Below, piece after piece: positions 24,801-38,286 of a DNA stretch of 64,000 nt (positions are counted from its first letter, which is position 1; every line of letters starts with the position of its first letter). Origin of the DNA: Rhyzopertha dominica (Eukaryota; Arthropoda; Insecta; Coleoptera; Bostrichidae); contig QCXZ01000075.1 of assembly GCA_025024175.1 (NCBI GenBank), forward strand, positions 372,001 through 436,000, written 5' to 3'. A model generated the notes under the pieces. It was not told where the DNA came from, ran no database searches, and saw only the letters and a list, made by a program, of their open reading frames with translations. A program made the position numbers and the translations under genes.

Positions 24801-26600
24801 AGGTCAACGGTACATGCTATACGATAGAAAGTGCTGCAATTGAAGAGGAAAGTTGCAAAGTAGATCTGTGAAAGGCGTTGATGCCAAACTTGTCGTTTTA
24901 CGATGAGCAGGATGGGGAATATTTAAAAATTAATTTATGACGAACGGTGATTGGAGGTATTTTGATAAATCGTCATTACCTTCCTTGATTTTTAATTATT
25001 GTCATACCTAATATAGTATCAGACTGCGTCTTGTTATAGCTTACTGTATATTTGGATTTTTTTATTGTGGAAAAGAGTACCCTTTCGTTAATTGGTTTAG
25101 CAACTGCACAAATATGTTTAAAGTACTAAATAACAGTTACTTTCTTTTGCTTATTACGAATACAAATCCTGAATCTTTGATGATTAAAGTATTTTGAATC
25201 TTAAACACAACAAAGTATATGGAAGAAGTATTTTTAGGTCTAGATTTAATCCTCAAGCAGTGTCTTCACTAATAATCGTTAAACTATCTTGGGAAATGGT
25301 TAGGAATGGTTAAAATTAATGTGGACTAGCCACAAATTTATGTTATGATTGCTTTCAGCATAGAAAAGCAAGCCCCATTATTTGGAGCTACGAAGAACAT
25401 CTATATTTTAGTCAAATGACACTAGCCACCTTAGAAATAAAATAAGTAAAAAGAATTACGATTTCTGCAATTATAACAACGTATACTAGGTAAAAAGATC
25501 TTTTTAAAATATTAGTTTTTGGACTGATAAAAGAAAAATAGAGTCTAGATACGCGATCAAAGTATTGTATAAGTTCGTTTCTTTGTTTGATACACAGTCG
25601 TTTTACAATTTTTATCATCCAATTCAATTCCCTTTCTCTCGTTTACTGCATTATTAGGCTTATCTGCTGTACCCCACTCCCTCACTTTCCTCCTCTGTTA
25701 AACTATGATGTAGCGACGTTTCATTTTCAGTTGATGTTGTTACAAAGCAGTGAACCCATCGCGTTTGTGTTTATGACAACCAATTAAGCTACAAGGTTCG
25801 TGCTGGTGGTTTCGAATTGGTTTGTTTTCGCCCAGTAAGTGTTTGAGTAGTATTAATGGAGTTTGTGTGTATTTTACACAGCGATTACTTGGTTTAGTGG
25901 CCGTTTTCGAAGCCCATGGAAAACTGTCGTCGTTTTGCAATTGTTTGTTTTGTTGATGGATGGAAGTAGCCATGGTTAACGTTTAGCTGATATCGCCGAA
26001 AAAAAATCTCCAAGGGCCAGTTTAAGAGTTCATGGTTGAGTTGTTTATTCAGACATTCAGATACGTTTTTTCTTTCTGTATAAAAAAAATGTTATTTTAT
26101 AATCGCTCTGTTCACTTGGCCTATCGATAAGGATTAATTTTGTTATTTGTAGGTTTAATTTATTATTTGGAGGTTTCAATTCCTATAGCTTTTAAAGGGA
26201 GTAATTTTGTATTAATTTTTGAAGTAATATTTCGTGAAGATTGCACTTGATGAGCATCAGATGGGTTGGTACAATAAATACATTTTTTATAGATGAAATA
26301 TTTCATAATAAACCTGCCAGTATCTGTTTTTAACGTTTAGACGTGTTCAGTATTAGAAAAAGTAAAAAAAAATAAACTTCAAAAAAGAACTGATAATGTT
26401 GCATTTCGTAATGGATGGTCTTATTAAAATAATTTAGCAGAAGATTCATAAAAAAACCGTTTTTTTAATGCCATAACTTTACTGCATATATAGAATAGAA
26501 ATTTATTAAGAGGCAGAAACAGACATGAATTTTCACAATATTATTTAACGTCAAATTTTTTCTGTGATTGACTGTGAGTACTAACTAACAATTTGTCACT
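21851..26600. other. Gene-poor AT-rich DNA
   Basis: About 4.7 kb with no supported gene. A plus-strand open frame at 21892-22188 (98 codons) shows no motif. Diffuse repeats are likely but unidentified. Confidence 0.4.
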
Positions 26601-26619
26601 TTCATTTCAAAAATGTGAG

Positions 26620-26770
26620 CACAAGTGGCGACGTGATAGATTCCAGTACTGTTTTTATTTGGTGCCCTCCATACTCATTGGACTTAGTCCCTCATCACGC
26701 TATGCTACCGTCACATAGAATTAGAACATCATCAACTGGATCTTAATGATTTTGACACGGTACTTAACGT
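26620..26770 (+). mobile_element. Mariner transposase scrap
   Basis: The plus strand at about 26660-26740 encodes C-P-P-Y-S-L-D-L-V-P and downstream residues resembling the C-terminal PPYSPDLAPSD block of mariner transposases. Other catalytic blocks are absent. Only a short decayed piece remains. Confidence 0.45.
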
Positions 26771-27912
26771 TTTATCTTAATAGTGATAACGAGAGACGTT
26801 GTTATAGTAAGTGGGCATTGTTTTCGCCCATTTTCAGTTATGTCACTCCGATAGTTGAACTGTGCACTTTGTACAAAATACGTTTCTAGCCGTCTTTAAC
26901 GATTTAGAGTACCGGAATGCGTATATTTTTGACGCAAATAATTTTGCCGCCTTGAACTGTCAACGATATAGTAGGTTGTTTCTTATAATTACATGCATTT
27001 TGAGACTGTTTTTTTTTAATGCTGGCGTGGAAAACGTTTGGTTTGTCCAGCACGACTTGGGTTTTCATCAGAAAATTGAAATCACGACAGTATAGCTGCG
27101 TTACTGGTTATGTTAATAAAAGTTTTAGGAATTCGTTTTCAGATTTCTCAGTTTTGTCACATTTGAATTTTTAAAACATTGTGATCATAGCAATCAAATT
27201 AAATTTTGTTTACTAGAAAGTGGTCAGGCTGGCTAGATTTCAATGTCTTCCTAGATATCAGGTAAACATATCTTAATGATCGTCGATTGTTTAGGCCATA
27301 ATTTCTCAGCTGACCATAATTGTAATAAAGACAATGAACAAGGAAATCTGACGTGATATTTACGAAAAAAATAATGCACTTTTTTCGAAAAGTTTAAAGA
27401 ACTATTTGTGACATACCTAGACAGAAAAGCATTTGATACAGTTTAAATATCTTTTCGTGTCCTATCTAATGGCTACATATGGAAAAAACCGGGTATCTAT
27501 AAAAACAAAAAAGATAGAAACGTGACTAGACTAATACAATTTCTTGTACTTGTATAAAAATCCACAAATATTAACAGATAGTTGAGATTGTCTTCTATAT
27601 AGCTTGAAATTTTAGTTTTTTTTTAAAACAATTTAAATTTGATGGTGTAATTGAGAGGGTATTATTTTTCAGCTGTTACTTATGTTTCCGTGCGAACTTA
27701 CATTTATACCTAAGTGAATTAGTGATTTTTTTTGATCTCATCTTTCCCTACAAACACTTTTAGAGAAGCATTTTCATTTAATATCACTTCCTAATCAATC
27801 TGTCAAGTCTAAACTGCCAGTTTCACCTTCCAGAATTAGTAATCAAAGATGACCTACAAGATCCACAGAAAACATCACTAAAAAACATTACCGACATCAC
27901 AAAACCATCACC
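26771..27912. promoter_or_regulatory. Upstream region of the ABCD gene
   Basis: AT-rich, with no gene seen. The ABCD promoter and leader should lie toward the right end, where the last 60 bp before the ATG become less AT-rich, but no start site or TATA box was identified. Confidence 0.3.
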
Positions 27913-30900
27913 ATGCCGACAGTGATATCGAAACTGCTCGAAAAGGGTGAGAACACCCTCCAGATACCACGATCCGTTTTGTCAGGGGCCGTGGTGGCCA
28001 CAGCGATATTGGCCTACACCTGTAAAGTGGCGTACCCGATGATCGATGGGTACATCAACAAGGAAAACAAACAGCACGACAGCCTCAACAATAACTTTGT
28101 CGCAAAGGCTCAACCCGTGCGTTCGATCCCCAAGAAGACCATCATACCGGCTCTGAATCTTCGGTTCATCTTCCAGTTCATCAAGCTGATACGGATTATG
28201 ATTCCAAGCCCGTTCTGTACGGAAACCGGCCTTCTAACCGCGCATACTACGTTCTTGTTTCTGAGGACGTTCCTGAGCATTTACGTGGCGAACTTGGAAG
28301 GGGCCATAGTGAAATATATAGTGAGGAAGGAGCCGCAGAATTTCATCNNGCAGTTGATGAAATGGTTCGGTGTCGCCATACCCGCCACTTTCATCAATNG
28401 CATGNTTAGGTACTTGGAGAGCCGGATTGCCGTTAGTTTTAGGACGAGACTTGTGNAACACTCCTACAAGTTGTACTTCNAGGATCAGAGTTATTATAGN
28501 TGAGTCGAGTTGGTTTTTTTGGGGTCTCGTTTACTGCCNAAGACAGNTTTNATCTACCTGTATTTGTTTTCACGCCATCTTTGATTTCTATTAACATTTT
28601 TGCTAGTGTCTCTGTACTTTCTAAAACACCAGATTCTCTACTCATTTTTGTTTTTGATAGTTTTGGGGGTGGATGTCATAAAATAACAGTGTATGCTAAA
28701 ATTTTTCATCAGTTTGTCAAACGTGAGGATATATTTATGGTAGTTACTTTAACAAAATCCAAGAACTAATATCTTTTTGGTCCGCTCATTAAATAGACAT
28801 TCATATTTGATAGCTGCCAAAATAACGGCAACAACAATTAAATCAGTAGGTAACAGCAACACAAAATCAACTAAAGGTGAACCAATGAATTTGTCCTTGT
28901 AAAAATACTGACTTTTGTGTTGTTCTTGTGTCCATGGCCAACTATAGTTTGTATTGTAATTTTACTAACGAATTTCATTAAACTTGTATTAAGAATATTG
29001 GTACCAGTGTTGGAGAAAACATTTTTTTTAAACTATGCAAAAAACAGAGTTAGTTAATTAGTAAGCCTTCTCATTAAAAAATCTTAGGACCTTGTTACCA
29101 CCCCTAAGAAAATTAAAACAAAATTACCAGAGGATGGGGGTGGTTCTTTTGGAACAACCTCTATATTGAGATGGTTTAGCTCTTGCCATATATATCTGGA
29201 TTTATTTACTGTTTTTTTAATATATTCATTGTAATGTAGGGAATTGAACAATTTTGTACTATTTGGCAATCTAGGAGCATTTAGTATTTTACATTTTACT
29301 ATTTTTAGACATGTTCCTATACAGGATGTTTCACGAATGATAGTGACCCTGACGAAATTAAAAATGCAACCCAAAATACGTTTGCAGAGGTAACATTGAT
29401 AATTGTTCATCGCTGTATAAATTAGTAAATTTTGACGTAAACTTCAATCATTTGCTTTAAGTAAATTCGGTATTTTATTAAATTTTTAAATTTTATTTTT
29501 GCAAAATATTTATTGAAAAACATTAATGTAATAAATACTCGAAATGTCGCCCTTCGCTGTTTTCACAAGCTTGAATTCGTGCCCAAAACGATCTTTTAAC
29601 ATTCATTAACATTTCTGGAGTGATGGATCTACAATCCATCTTTTAGGATAATCTGTCTCCTTTAAGGCCTGAATCAATTGCAAGTGATACGGATGAATTT
29701 GATTACCTTTAATTATTCGGTGTACTGAAGACAGACTAATACCGGTTGCTCACTACCCTTTGACTAATATGAGGATTTTCGTCAATCATTTCCAATACTC
29801 TAATTTCATTGTCAGGGCCTGTTGTTGGTTTTTCTCTTGACTTTTTCAGTGGTGGTCAGTTTGTCCTTAAAGTTAATTCAATTTATTTTTAAAATAAAAT
29901 AATACCATTATGTAAAATAACTACATTGGCTATGAGAGTGTATTTTGGGTTGCTTTTTAATTTCGTCAGGGTTATTATCATTCGTGAATCATCTTGTATA
30001 ATTAAAAGCAAAAAAAAACACAATTATATTGTTATTTATTGAACTAAATACCATTTTTAAAATAATGAATGGCACAAAAAGAAAACACATGAAATCAATT
30101 ATTAAATAATCTGTCTTCAGCAATAAATTTAAAATAACCAACTTGATACATTATTTTTTTTTGTTTTTTAAATACTAATTCTTCCAGTTCAACGCCATTA
30201 CTTTTTTTCATGTTTTAGAGTAACGGTCTTAGATGGTAGACTAGACAATTGTGCCCAACGCCTAACCGATGACATAGAAACCGTGGCCAGTACGGTGTCC
30301 CATCTTTACGGCCAAATAACGAAGCCGTTGTTCGATATTTTGCTCATGGCCATCGCCTTGGCCAGTCTGGTGAAGTCGCGCAACNCCAACTTAATAACGG
30401 GCCCCGTAATAATATCCGGCGTAGTCGTATTCTCTGCTTTGATACTTCGAATTGTCAGTCCGAAGTTTGGCCAACTCGTCGCCCAGGAAGCAGAGAAAAA
30501 AGGTGGGCACTTGATGTTTTGGTTAATTTCTTTTCTAATAAAAGTTTTCTTTAAGGTTATTTGAGGCACGTCCATGCTCGCATTGTTTCAAATGCTGAAG
30601 AGATAGCGTTCTATGGGGGTCATAAAGTTGAACAGTCTCACTTGAGGAATGCATATAGAATGCTGGTTCAACATATGGAGCATATGTTCAGGGTGAAATT
30701 GTGGTTTGTCATGTTGGAGCAGTTTTTGATGAAATACGTTTGGAGCGGTACAGGTAAGGATCAAATTTAGTTCATTTAGTTCTTTCAGAGGTGCTTTTGC
30801 TTTTTCCAGTTTTATGTGTGGGTTAATTAGAGAAAAAACAAAATCAGATTCTTGTCTTTGTGCCATCATATCGACATTTTTAGTTACTGCTTTGGTTTCA

Positions 30901-33900
30901 TAACTCTGACGATTTCAAGTTTCAGTGTTTTTCAATTTTATGTTGGGATACTGTTACTTTTACTAAAACAGTTTGTACCTTGAATATATTATATGTAATA
31001 TCAACTGGGCAGGTGGAGTACTGTACTAATATTGAATAGTATTAATTATCAATTCACTATTGCAATATTATAAAATTATGAAGTACTATAGTATTAATAA
31101 TGACAGTATTTTCGATGATTTGAGATATTTAACAGACATTATTATAAAAATTATGCAAATTTTTTAAGAAATATTTAAGTTTTTTAACTTAAATTTACAT
31201 TTTTCAATAACCTACAAAACATTATATTAAGAGCAATAAATGGAAGCATGAAAATGATAATCGGCATGAATTAATCATCAAATAAAAATTTTAATATGAC
31301 AATGAAATTGCAGAAATCATTTGAAATAGTAAAGTTTTTGTCACTTAACTTTTTCCATTGTAATTTTGAAAACTTGCCCAAAGATGTAGTGAATTTAAAT
31401 TGTTTGTTTTAGTGGCAGTGCATTGAAATATACAATAAATGGTTAGTTATCAAAGAATTTTGAATAATATCATTATTTTGGAAGATTGCAGGCTGTTATT
31501 TTGTCGTTACAGTTTATTAAAAAAAAGCGTGTCATTTTTGTTTTGACAAAAATAACTGCTTTTTCTGGTTGTTGGTTTTTGGTTACTTTAATGAAGCAAC
31601 AGCTAAAGTGATGAACAGTGATATACAGCATAGTTTACATTAATGTAATAAATGAAGAAGAAATTGTTAGAACATCAATGTTTAACATCATTAAAACAAC
31701 AAAATAATTAATGCTCCATCAAGACAATATAATATTCAGCTCTAGCAACCAAAAAAATCTTTTGTTTTGTTTTAATTGTCCGAATTATATCTACTAGTGA
31801 ATTTTAATGTGCAGATATTTTTAGAATTATAATGCACAAAAGCGAGTTTGGCTCATTGGATTAATTAAGTTGCAATATGTACTAACATAAATGTAAGTTT
31901 GGTTTCATTCAGTGTCCACATTTTCAAGTAAATAAATATTCCTGTAATGTGTATTTTTAGGGCAAAAAAAAACAATTCCATAACATGTTATTATATATTT
32001 TTGAAGTATTATAAAAATAACAAGAAATATTTATGTTTTTATTATTATTAAGTATCTTTAAAACTAGTAAATAATTGTGAATATTTAAAAATGTTATAGG
32101 ATTGTTTATTTTGCTCTACTAATACATATTACAGCAAGACCAATGGTTTTTAGCCTTGAATAATAGCTTTTGGCATTTAGTTAACAAACTCCTTCCCCCA
32201 AGCAAAATTTCTGGGCACGCCACTGATCAAAACAAGATATTCTACAGTGCTTGTCAAAAATGTATAAACAATTGAATTAAAAGGTCCTGTAGAGTTTTGC
32301 ACAAAAACACTTTAGACAGTCTGCTATTTTTCAATTGCTGTGAAGCTACGATAAAAAAATCATTAAAGCATAATGTTAATGGTTAACTTTTGGTGCAAAA
32401 AATTTTAAAAAATGTTTCGAGCAGAGGGAATCAATCTACTTGGGTATAGTCTGAAATGAATCCGTTTTTTTTTTAACAGGGTTAAACTACATATAACATT
32501 TTAGGGTTGTTCATAACTTATGAGCAGTACATAACAGGCCCGACTAATGGGGTAACATCATGTTCAGAAAAAAAAAATCTCGAACTCGAATAAAGAAGAA
32601 ATAATGTGTACAAGTGTTTTTGTTCATAATTAACCTGTGTTACTGTTCATGTGAACTGTAGGTATGCATTCATTTTGTATTATAATTCCATTTTCCATCA
32701 GTGTATTCAGATTCTTATGTATTCTCAGTAGATGGCGCTTCATGTTAAGTGTATGATTTAAGCAACAGCATCTCACATCAGCCATAGGAAACTCATAACA
32801 CCGTTAATTCCCCCTCCCCTTTTTTTTAAGGTATGGTAGTAGTATCTCTCCCGATTCTGCTTACCAGTTCCGCCAAGCGAAAACCGATCGTCGAAAAGCC
32901 CAAACCCTCATTCGTCGACAACTTATCTTTCTCCGTCTCTTCGGAAATGCCGTCAATCGATGCCAGTCCTTTAAGTGAACACGACAGCGTGTCAGAACGC
33001 ACCCATTACTTCACCACGGCCAAAAACCTCTTGATCACTGGCTCCAATGCCGTGGAACGCCTCATGAGCAGCTACAAGGACATTGTCGAACTTGCGGGAC
33101 ACACAGCTCGTGTGGCCAACATGTTCACGGTGCTGGAGGAGGCCAGTCGAGGGGTTTACCACAAAACGGTTGTCGAGAAGAAAGAGAAGGGACAAGGATT
33201 TGAAATTGAGTTTAGAGGTGACCAGCCGATCGCTAAAGGACGGGTTCTTCACAGCGATGTAAGACATTTAGTTTTTTTAATGATTATAAATAGCTTAGAA
33301 AGGTTTATNCATAAACAAAACATAGTCTTTTGAATGAACATTTGTGGTATTAAATTACCTATATAAAACCATACATAACGACCAAAGAATTTTAAGAAAA
33401 AATACAATAGAAAACCTCAAAATAAATTGACAGAATCTTGTTGTGTAAAGCAAACGTCGAGAATTTTTTTTTATTTTGAAGTTAGTGATATTTAAAAAGT
33501 TGTCAATCATGTAAATTCAGAAATAATTGTTGCAACACACTTGAATCCATATCCAACTAATTCTCTGCAAGATGTAAAAACAGATTTAAGTATGTCTACA
33601 AAGAATACTGCAAACAGACAATTGGCAACTCACAAATCACAAGTTAATTATGGTTTTACTGGACAGGCTTAGCAAAGACTAAAAAAAATAATTTGTTGAT
33701 CCAACACAGTCATTTTTATTCAACAATGTAGACAAGGAAATTTTCAAGGTTCTTGGAGTTTCATTGTTTTATGCAATTAAATATAATAGGATACTTATAC
33801 TACACTTTTACGAACCAAATCTTGATAGTGAAACATCTGTTTTTAATTTAAAAAATGTTTGCATACATATAGGGCAGTTATTGATATTTTTTTAATGCTA

Positions 33901-36779
33901 AACTTACATTTTTATTGCTGAATTTGAAAGAGTTTTTTACTTATATATTCTAATACTTTTATAAATGTATTGGATTAAATTTGCTAGGATTAGAAGTTAT
34001 GAATTGGTTTTGTGAGATGCTTTAACCTTTGTACCTTTTTCTGTCCATCTAAATAAGCAGTTTAATATTTTCTTTTCCTTTTTTTGCAGCCAGCAACAAA
34101 TGAAATAGTGCTAAAATCCGTTCCCATAGTAACCCCAAATTGTGACATCGTCTGTCCAAGTCTCAGTTTACACCTAGTACCGGGACAACACCTTTTAATA
34201 ACTGGTCCAAACGGATGCGGTAAATCGAGTCTCTTTAGAATATTGAGCGGTCTGTGGCCAGTTTATGGCGGAGAATTGATAACACCGAAAAACGCCATGT
34301 TTTACATACCTCAAAGGCCATACATGGTAATAGGTAAGTGAGTCGTTGGTTTGTTTTCATGTTTACTGAATGAATTTTTGTATTGTTTTTTTTTATAGGT
34401 AATTTGAGGGACCAAATAATTTACCCCGATACTTGTGCCGATATGATAAATAAACAGATCAGTGAGGATGATCTGCTGAAAATTATGAGGATGGTACACC
34501 TCGAACATATTGTTGAGCGTGATACTTTCCATGCTGTTAAGGATTGGACTGATATTTTGTCGGGCGGAGAGAAACAGAGAATGGCAATCGCCAGACTTTT
34601 CTATCATAGGTATGCCTCTATTTTTTTTAATTATAGATTGGGGTAGATTTATATGTAATGGCATATTTAATTTATGTTGTTATGTTACAAAGTGTGATTT
34701 ATGACATTTCTAAAAGATATGTAAAATAACGGGTAGTTTAATAGAAAAAAATAATAGAAACTAAAGTATGTCACCAAAATCTGAAAAAATATTGATAAAA
34801 CAGCAATAAAACCTCAAAGTTTTTAAACATTCATGGACATTTGAGTCTTTTTTTCAGTATATAGACATTTAGTGATTAATTAAATAAATTTTGAAATATA
34901 TGTAATTGTTGTATATCGATGAAAATGTATGATTTTTCATTTTGGATTTTAGTCTATGTAGAACTTTAATCAAGAATAACTTTTTTCATAAAGTAATAGT
35001 AAAAAAGATCCCAGATGATGTTAACTTAGTTGGATACACTGTATGCATAATAGAGTAGATATCAGAAATGAAAAAAATGTTAAGCAAAAATATTATTGCA
35101 AAATTTAATTTTTTGGAAATTGCTTCGTTAGTAGTAAATAATAAGCAGGAAAAAATTGGCATACAATTTCTATCAGAAACATGTTTTTTTTAAACAATTT
35201 CAGTACACAAATTCTGTTTCTTTTAGTCTTGGGAAAAACTGCTTATATGTTGTTATGAAACTTCCAACAAAATAATTCTTTGCTATTATTAATGAACATC
35301 TTTTATATTTTACGTGAGTTCTTTTACTGCTTTGCTTGCTGTAAGTCCAGTGGGATCAAATCAAGTGATCTTAGGGGTCGGATACACAAATTTGGCTCTT
35401 TTTTGACTTTTAATTGGACTACAATTTGTAGTGTAGTGTAATTTTACTTCCACATCCAACGGATGGGAAGTATTGTCGTTAAAAAAATTCCAAAAATTTT
35501 TATTTGCTCATTCGCTTTAAAATGGCCGAAAATACTTAATATATTTAAAAAATGAAAATACAATCAGATAGGAAATAAACTTTCTTACATTTTCGAAATA
35601 TTTCCAAAAAACGTATTTTGGAATCTGCCGATACGATTTTTATATAGAAAAATTTCTAATCGAAAAGCACTTTTGCAATTTTTTCGTTAAGTTAATATTT
35701 TTCGAGTTATTTGGAAAAAAACAATTTTTAAATGTATATATTTTTGCTATCACGAGAACTATTTGTTTTAGAAAAAAAATTTGTAGAGAGAAGAAATGCT
35801 CAAAACCTGATTACTGATAGTATAGTGTTAAAAAATTGACAATTGGATGTGGAAGTATTGATTCAATTTGCAGCGGTTTTTTTATATATTATACTATATA
35901 ATTTAATCTACAATAAATTTAATTTTGCTGGATAATTGTAGACATATTTAGTGTGTTTCTTTTACTGCAAGTAAATCTGAGCCTCATTAATTAACAATCA
36001 ATTCTGTTTAACTCATCTTGTTTTTCATTAATAGGTATATTAACAAGCTTATTTATTTTAAGGCCAAAATATGCGTTGTTAGATGAATGTACATCTGCTG
36101 TATCCATAGACGTTGAAAGCAACATATATCAAGCTGCAATTGACATGGGAATTACCCTGTTAACTATAACACACAGACCAACTTTGTGGTAAGTTTTACT
36201 TCTTATGATATCTGTAGAGATTATTATTTTTGTATAGTATAGCATATTATGGTTACACAAACTTTTTGTGGTGGCTATATTTAATTTCAGCTAAAATTGT
36301 ACTGATGTGGAAAAGTTCTTGAAGTAACAAATGCATTAATATTTTGTGGGAGGAATTTTTGTTTCAAAACAAAGATAATACTAATTGAAAATTTTGTGGT
36401 ACTTACTTTCATACAAGGTGAATTTTTTTAAGTGTCACAAAGCAGTATCTCTAGAAGCGATTAAATTTTTTTTATGAGGCAACGGAAACATGTTTAACCA
36501 TATTTCTTCCATTTTACCTCTTAATTTTAAAGGTTTGCAGATAAGTTTAAAAAATTGTTTCGGTTGCTTCCTTGGTCACAGAGGTATTTTCTTTTCAGGA
36601 AGTTCCACACACACATCCTTCAGTTTGACGGTACGGGAAGCTGGCAGTTCTCTGAATTGAATGTTACCAACAGAATAGAGCTAAAGAGAGAGAAGGAGTT
36701 ATTGATGAACGCCGAGAGTGAGAAAGACAAAAAACGGCTGGCCGAATTGAACAGATTGTTAGCCGAGGACGAAACGTAA
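27913..36779 (+). CDS. ABCD1/2-like: Peroxisomal ABC half-transporter, ALD/ABCD1-2 type, complete
   Basis: ATP-driven half-transporter of the peroxisomal membrane that imports very-long-chain fatty acyl-CoA for beta-oxidation and works as a dimer. Eight in-phase exons: 27913-28499, 30219-30502, 30556-30753, 32831-33258, 34090-34333, 34399-34609, 36063-36188, 36599-36779, giving 752 residues, close to the human paralogues. The N-terminal half has the family's membrane region ([16 protein letters not shown]) and the EAA-like [11 protein letters not shown] (about 302-312). The nucleotide-binding domain shows Walker [10 protein letters not shown] (538-546), signature LSGGEKQR (634-641), Walker B and switch [11 protein letters not shown] (654-664) and H-loop THRP. 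Exon 1 holds several N bases; the one at 28500 replaces the G of the intron 1 donor (nTGAGT), so GTGAGT is inferred. A 52-bp intron (30503-30555) splits exons 2 and 3. The C-terminus is a charged helix. Confidence 0.96.
29322..29996 (-). mobile_element. Internally deleted copy of the 57.4-kb mariner-type element
   Basis: A 675-bp element in ABCD intron 1, flanked by TA on both sides. Its ends (CAGGATGTTTCACGAATGAT... and its inverted match ...ATTCGTGAATCATCTTG) form terminal inverted repeats of about 60 bp. These and the internal sequence match the 1385-bp copy at 57412-58796. Two blocks are deleted relative to that copy: one spans most of the catalytic half, and a second lies in the N-terminal coding part. 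It cannot encode transposase but keeps both ends, like a non-autonomous derivative. Confidence 0.88.
30770..32820. other. ABCD intron 3, AT-rich
   Basis: Very AT-rich intron with no gene. A short stretch near 32205-32225 (TTTCTGGGCACGCCACTG) looks like the edge of a dispersed repeat. Confidence 0.4.
35320..35420 (-). mobile_element. Short transposase scrap (Tc1/mariner type)
   Basis: The minus strand near 35350-35390 encodes [10 protein letters not shown], a decayed form of the SPDLTPLD block seen in the better-preserved copies. No other part of the protein is visible. Confidence 0.4.
35447..35856. repeat. Inverted-repeat-flanked block in ABCD intron 6
   Basis: CTTCCACATCCAA at about 35447 recurs inverted as TTGGATGTGGAAG at about 35843-35855, bounding roughly 410 bp of AT-rich noncoding DNA. 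This is the layout of a small non-autonomous DNA transposon, but the termini and target duplication are uncertain. Confidence 0.45.
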
Positions 36780-36951
36780 TGACGGATAACCTTAGGAGAT
36801 TATTTCTTTCTTATACTGTGATTTTATTGTGACATAGGCTTATTTATGATTGTGTATACTTGCATTGTTTTTTTCAAACGAGCATCACGTGCATTGTGAC
36901 CTGACTTTTTTTGTGGAGCATTCTTTTCTGTAATTGTGGTGTATGATGAAG

Positions 36952-36957
36952 AATAAA
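36952..36957 (+). terminator. ABCD polyadenylation signal
   Basis: AATAAA about 170 bp after the ABCD stop codon; the first canonical signal on this strand and well placed for 3' end formation. Confidence 0.7.
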
Positions 36958-37093
36958 GATTAGTGTTTTTAATGAGAATTTTCATTAAGGGTGACTAATC
37001 TAATGCATGTTGATCAAACTTTTGTGAGATCTGTTAATTTTGTTTTTAAATTCTACAGCTTTTTGCCGATACAATATTAAATGGTGCCATTGA

Positions 37094-37530
37094 TATACAG
37101 GGTGTTCACGGTAACATTCTACAATAGCTAACTTTTTTTATTTGAAATTTTAGAGTAGTGGTTTAAATTGGGAAGTTTCTTATTTTTTGAGAAGAATTTT
37201 ATGCTGTCTACAAAAAAACAATTGAACGTCAACTGTTAAGATATTGACTACAAGTTCATTATTTTAAATAGAACGATTCTATTTTTTCTAGCGCATTTGA
37301 TTGGGCACATTGAATTAAACAAAAAGTATTAAGATACCAATACCCTATCTATTTAAAATAACAAACTTGTAGTCGATATCTCTGACAGTTGACGTTCAAT
37401 TGTTTTTTTTTGTAGACAGCATAAAATTCTTTCCAAAAAAATAAGAAACTCCTCCATGTAAACCACTACTCTAAAATTTCAAAAAAAAAAGTTAGCTATT
37501 GTAGACTGTTAGCGTGAACACTCTGTATAT
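37094..37530. repeat. Long palindromic MITE-like element
   Basis: The left arm begins ATACAGGGTGTTCACGGTAA and the right arm ends as its near-complement (AGCGTGAACACTCTGTAT). The arms, roughly 190 bp each, include the inverted pair CAATTGAACGTCAACTGT / ACAGTTGACGTTCAATTG and AATAGCTAACTTTTT with its inverse. A short spacer separates them. No coding capacity. The whole could fold into a long hairpin. Confidence 0.85.
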
Positions 37531-38189
37531 CATGTCAAATTCAATTGGGTCATCCCACATTTTTTTTATTTTACATTTAAAATGTACATAAAAATTGAAT
37601 AACAGAAATTTTTTTTTCGATTTTTTCCGGTTCTTGTTTGCGAAGAAAAAAAAATAAAGTATGGCTTTTCAATATGCGTTTCAAATGCCTCGCTATTCAA
37701 CCATGGAGATGACTTAAAAGGTTCTCATGCTGACGAAAGCGAAAAACACCAATAATAGCCAGTGCTTTAGCGGCATTGCAAGTCATATTTGTTTATATTT
37801 TTTTTTGAGCTGCGTCGCATTGCCTATGTGGGCAAATTTTCGCGATACCGTCAGGAATGTACTCGTAAACTGGCATTGTGCCATTGATACCTAGGTCAAC
37901 TTAAGGCGTAATTGTGAAAATAACTTAAATCATCCTTCAGTCAGTTTATTCTGTAATGAACAATTCAATATAATAAGCACATTCACTGGCCTTTTGCTGA
38001 AATACGAAAAGTCTCTGGCCGTCACGTTGTTAGGAAGATAACGGTAGTGTCCCACGTGCAACGTAATAACCCTAACCTAACTCTAGCGACAGGTTTTTGT
38101 TTACATAGTTTGGTCAAACTTTCGAGTTTCGTATTTGTCAGATTTGTCGAAGTATTTGGATAATCTGTTGTTTTTTTTTTAATGTAAGA

Positions 38190-38286
38190 ATGGCTTACAC
38201 TAAGAAGTGTTTTGTTCCATGTTATAAGAATAAGAATACTAGTGCTGATAAACAGTTACAGGTTATTTCTATGTTTGCATTATAAT
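38190..38286 (+). pseudogene. THAP-like N-terminal scrap
   Basis: ATG at 38190 opens M-A-Y-T-K-K-C-F-V-P-C-Y-K-N-K-N, which resembles the start of a THAP zinc finger (C-F-V-P-x-C). The frame stops at 38284-38286, before the rest of the finger. A possible donor after CAG at about 38261 (GTTATT) is weak. It could be a first exon or a fragment of a THAP-bearing transposon such as a P-like element. Confidence 0.35.
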
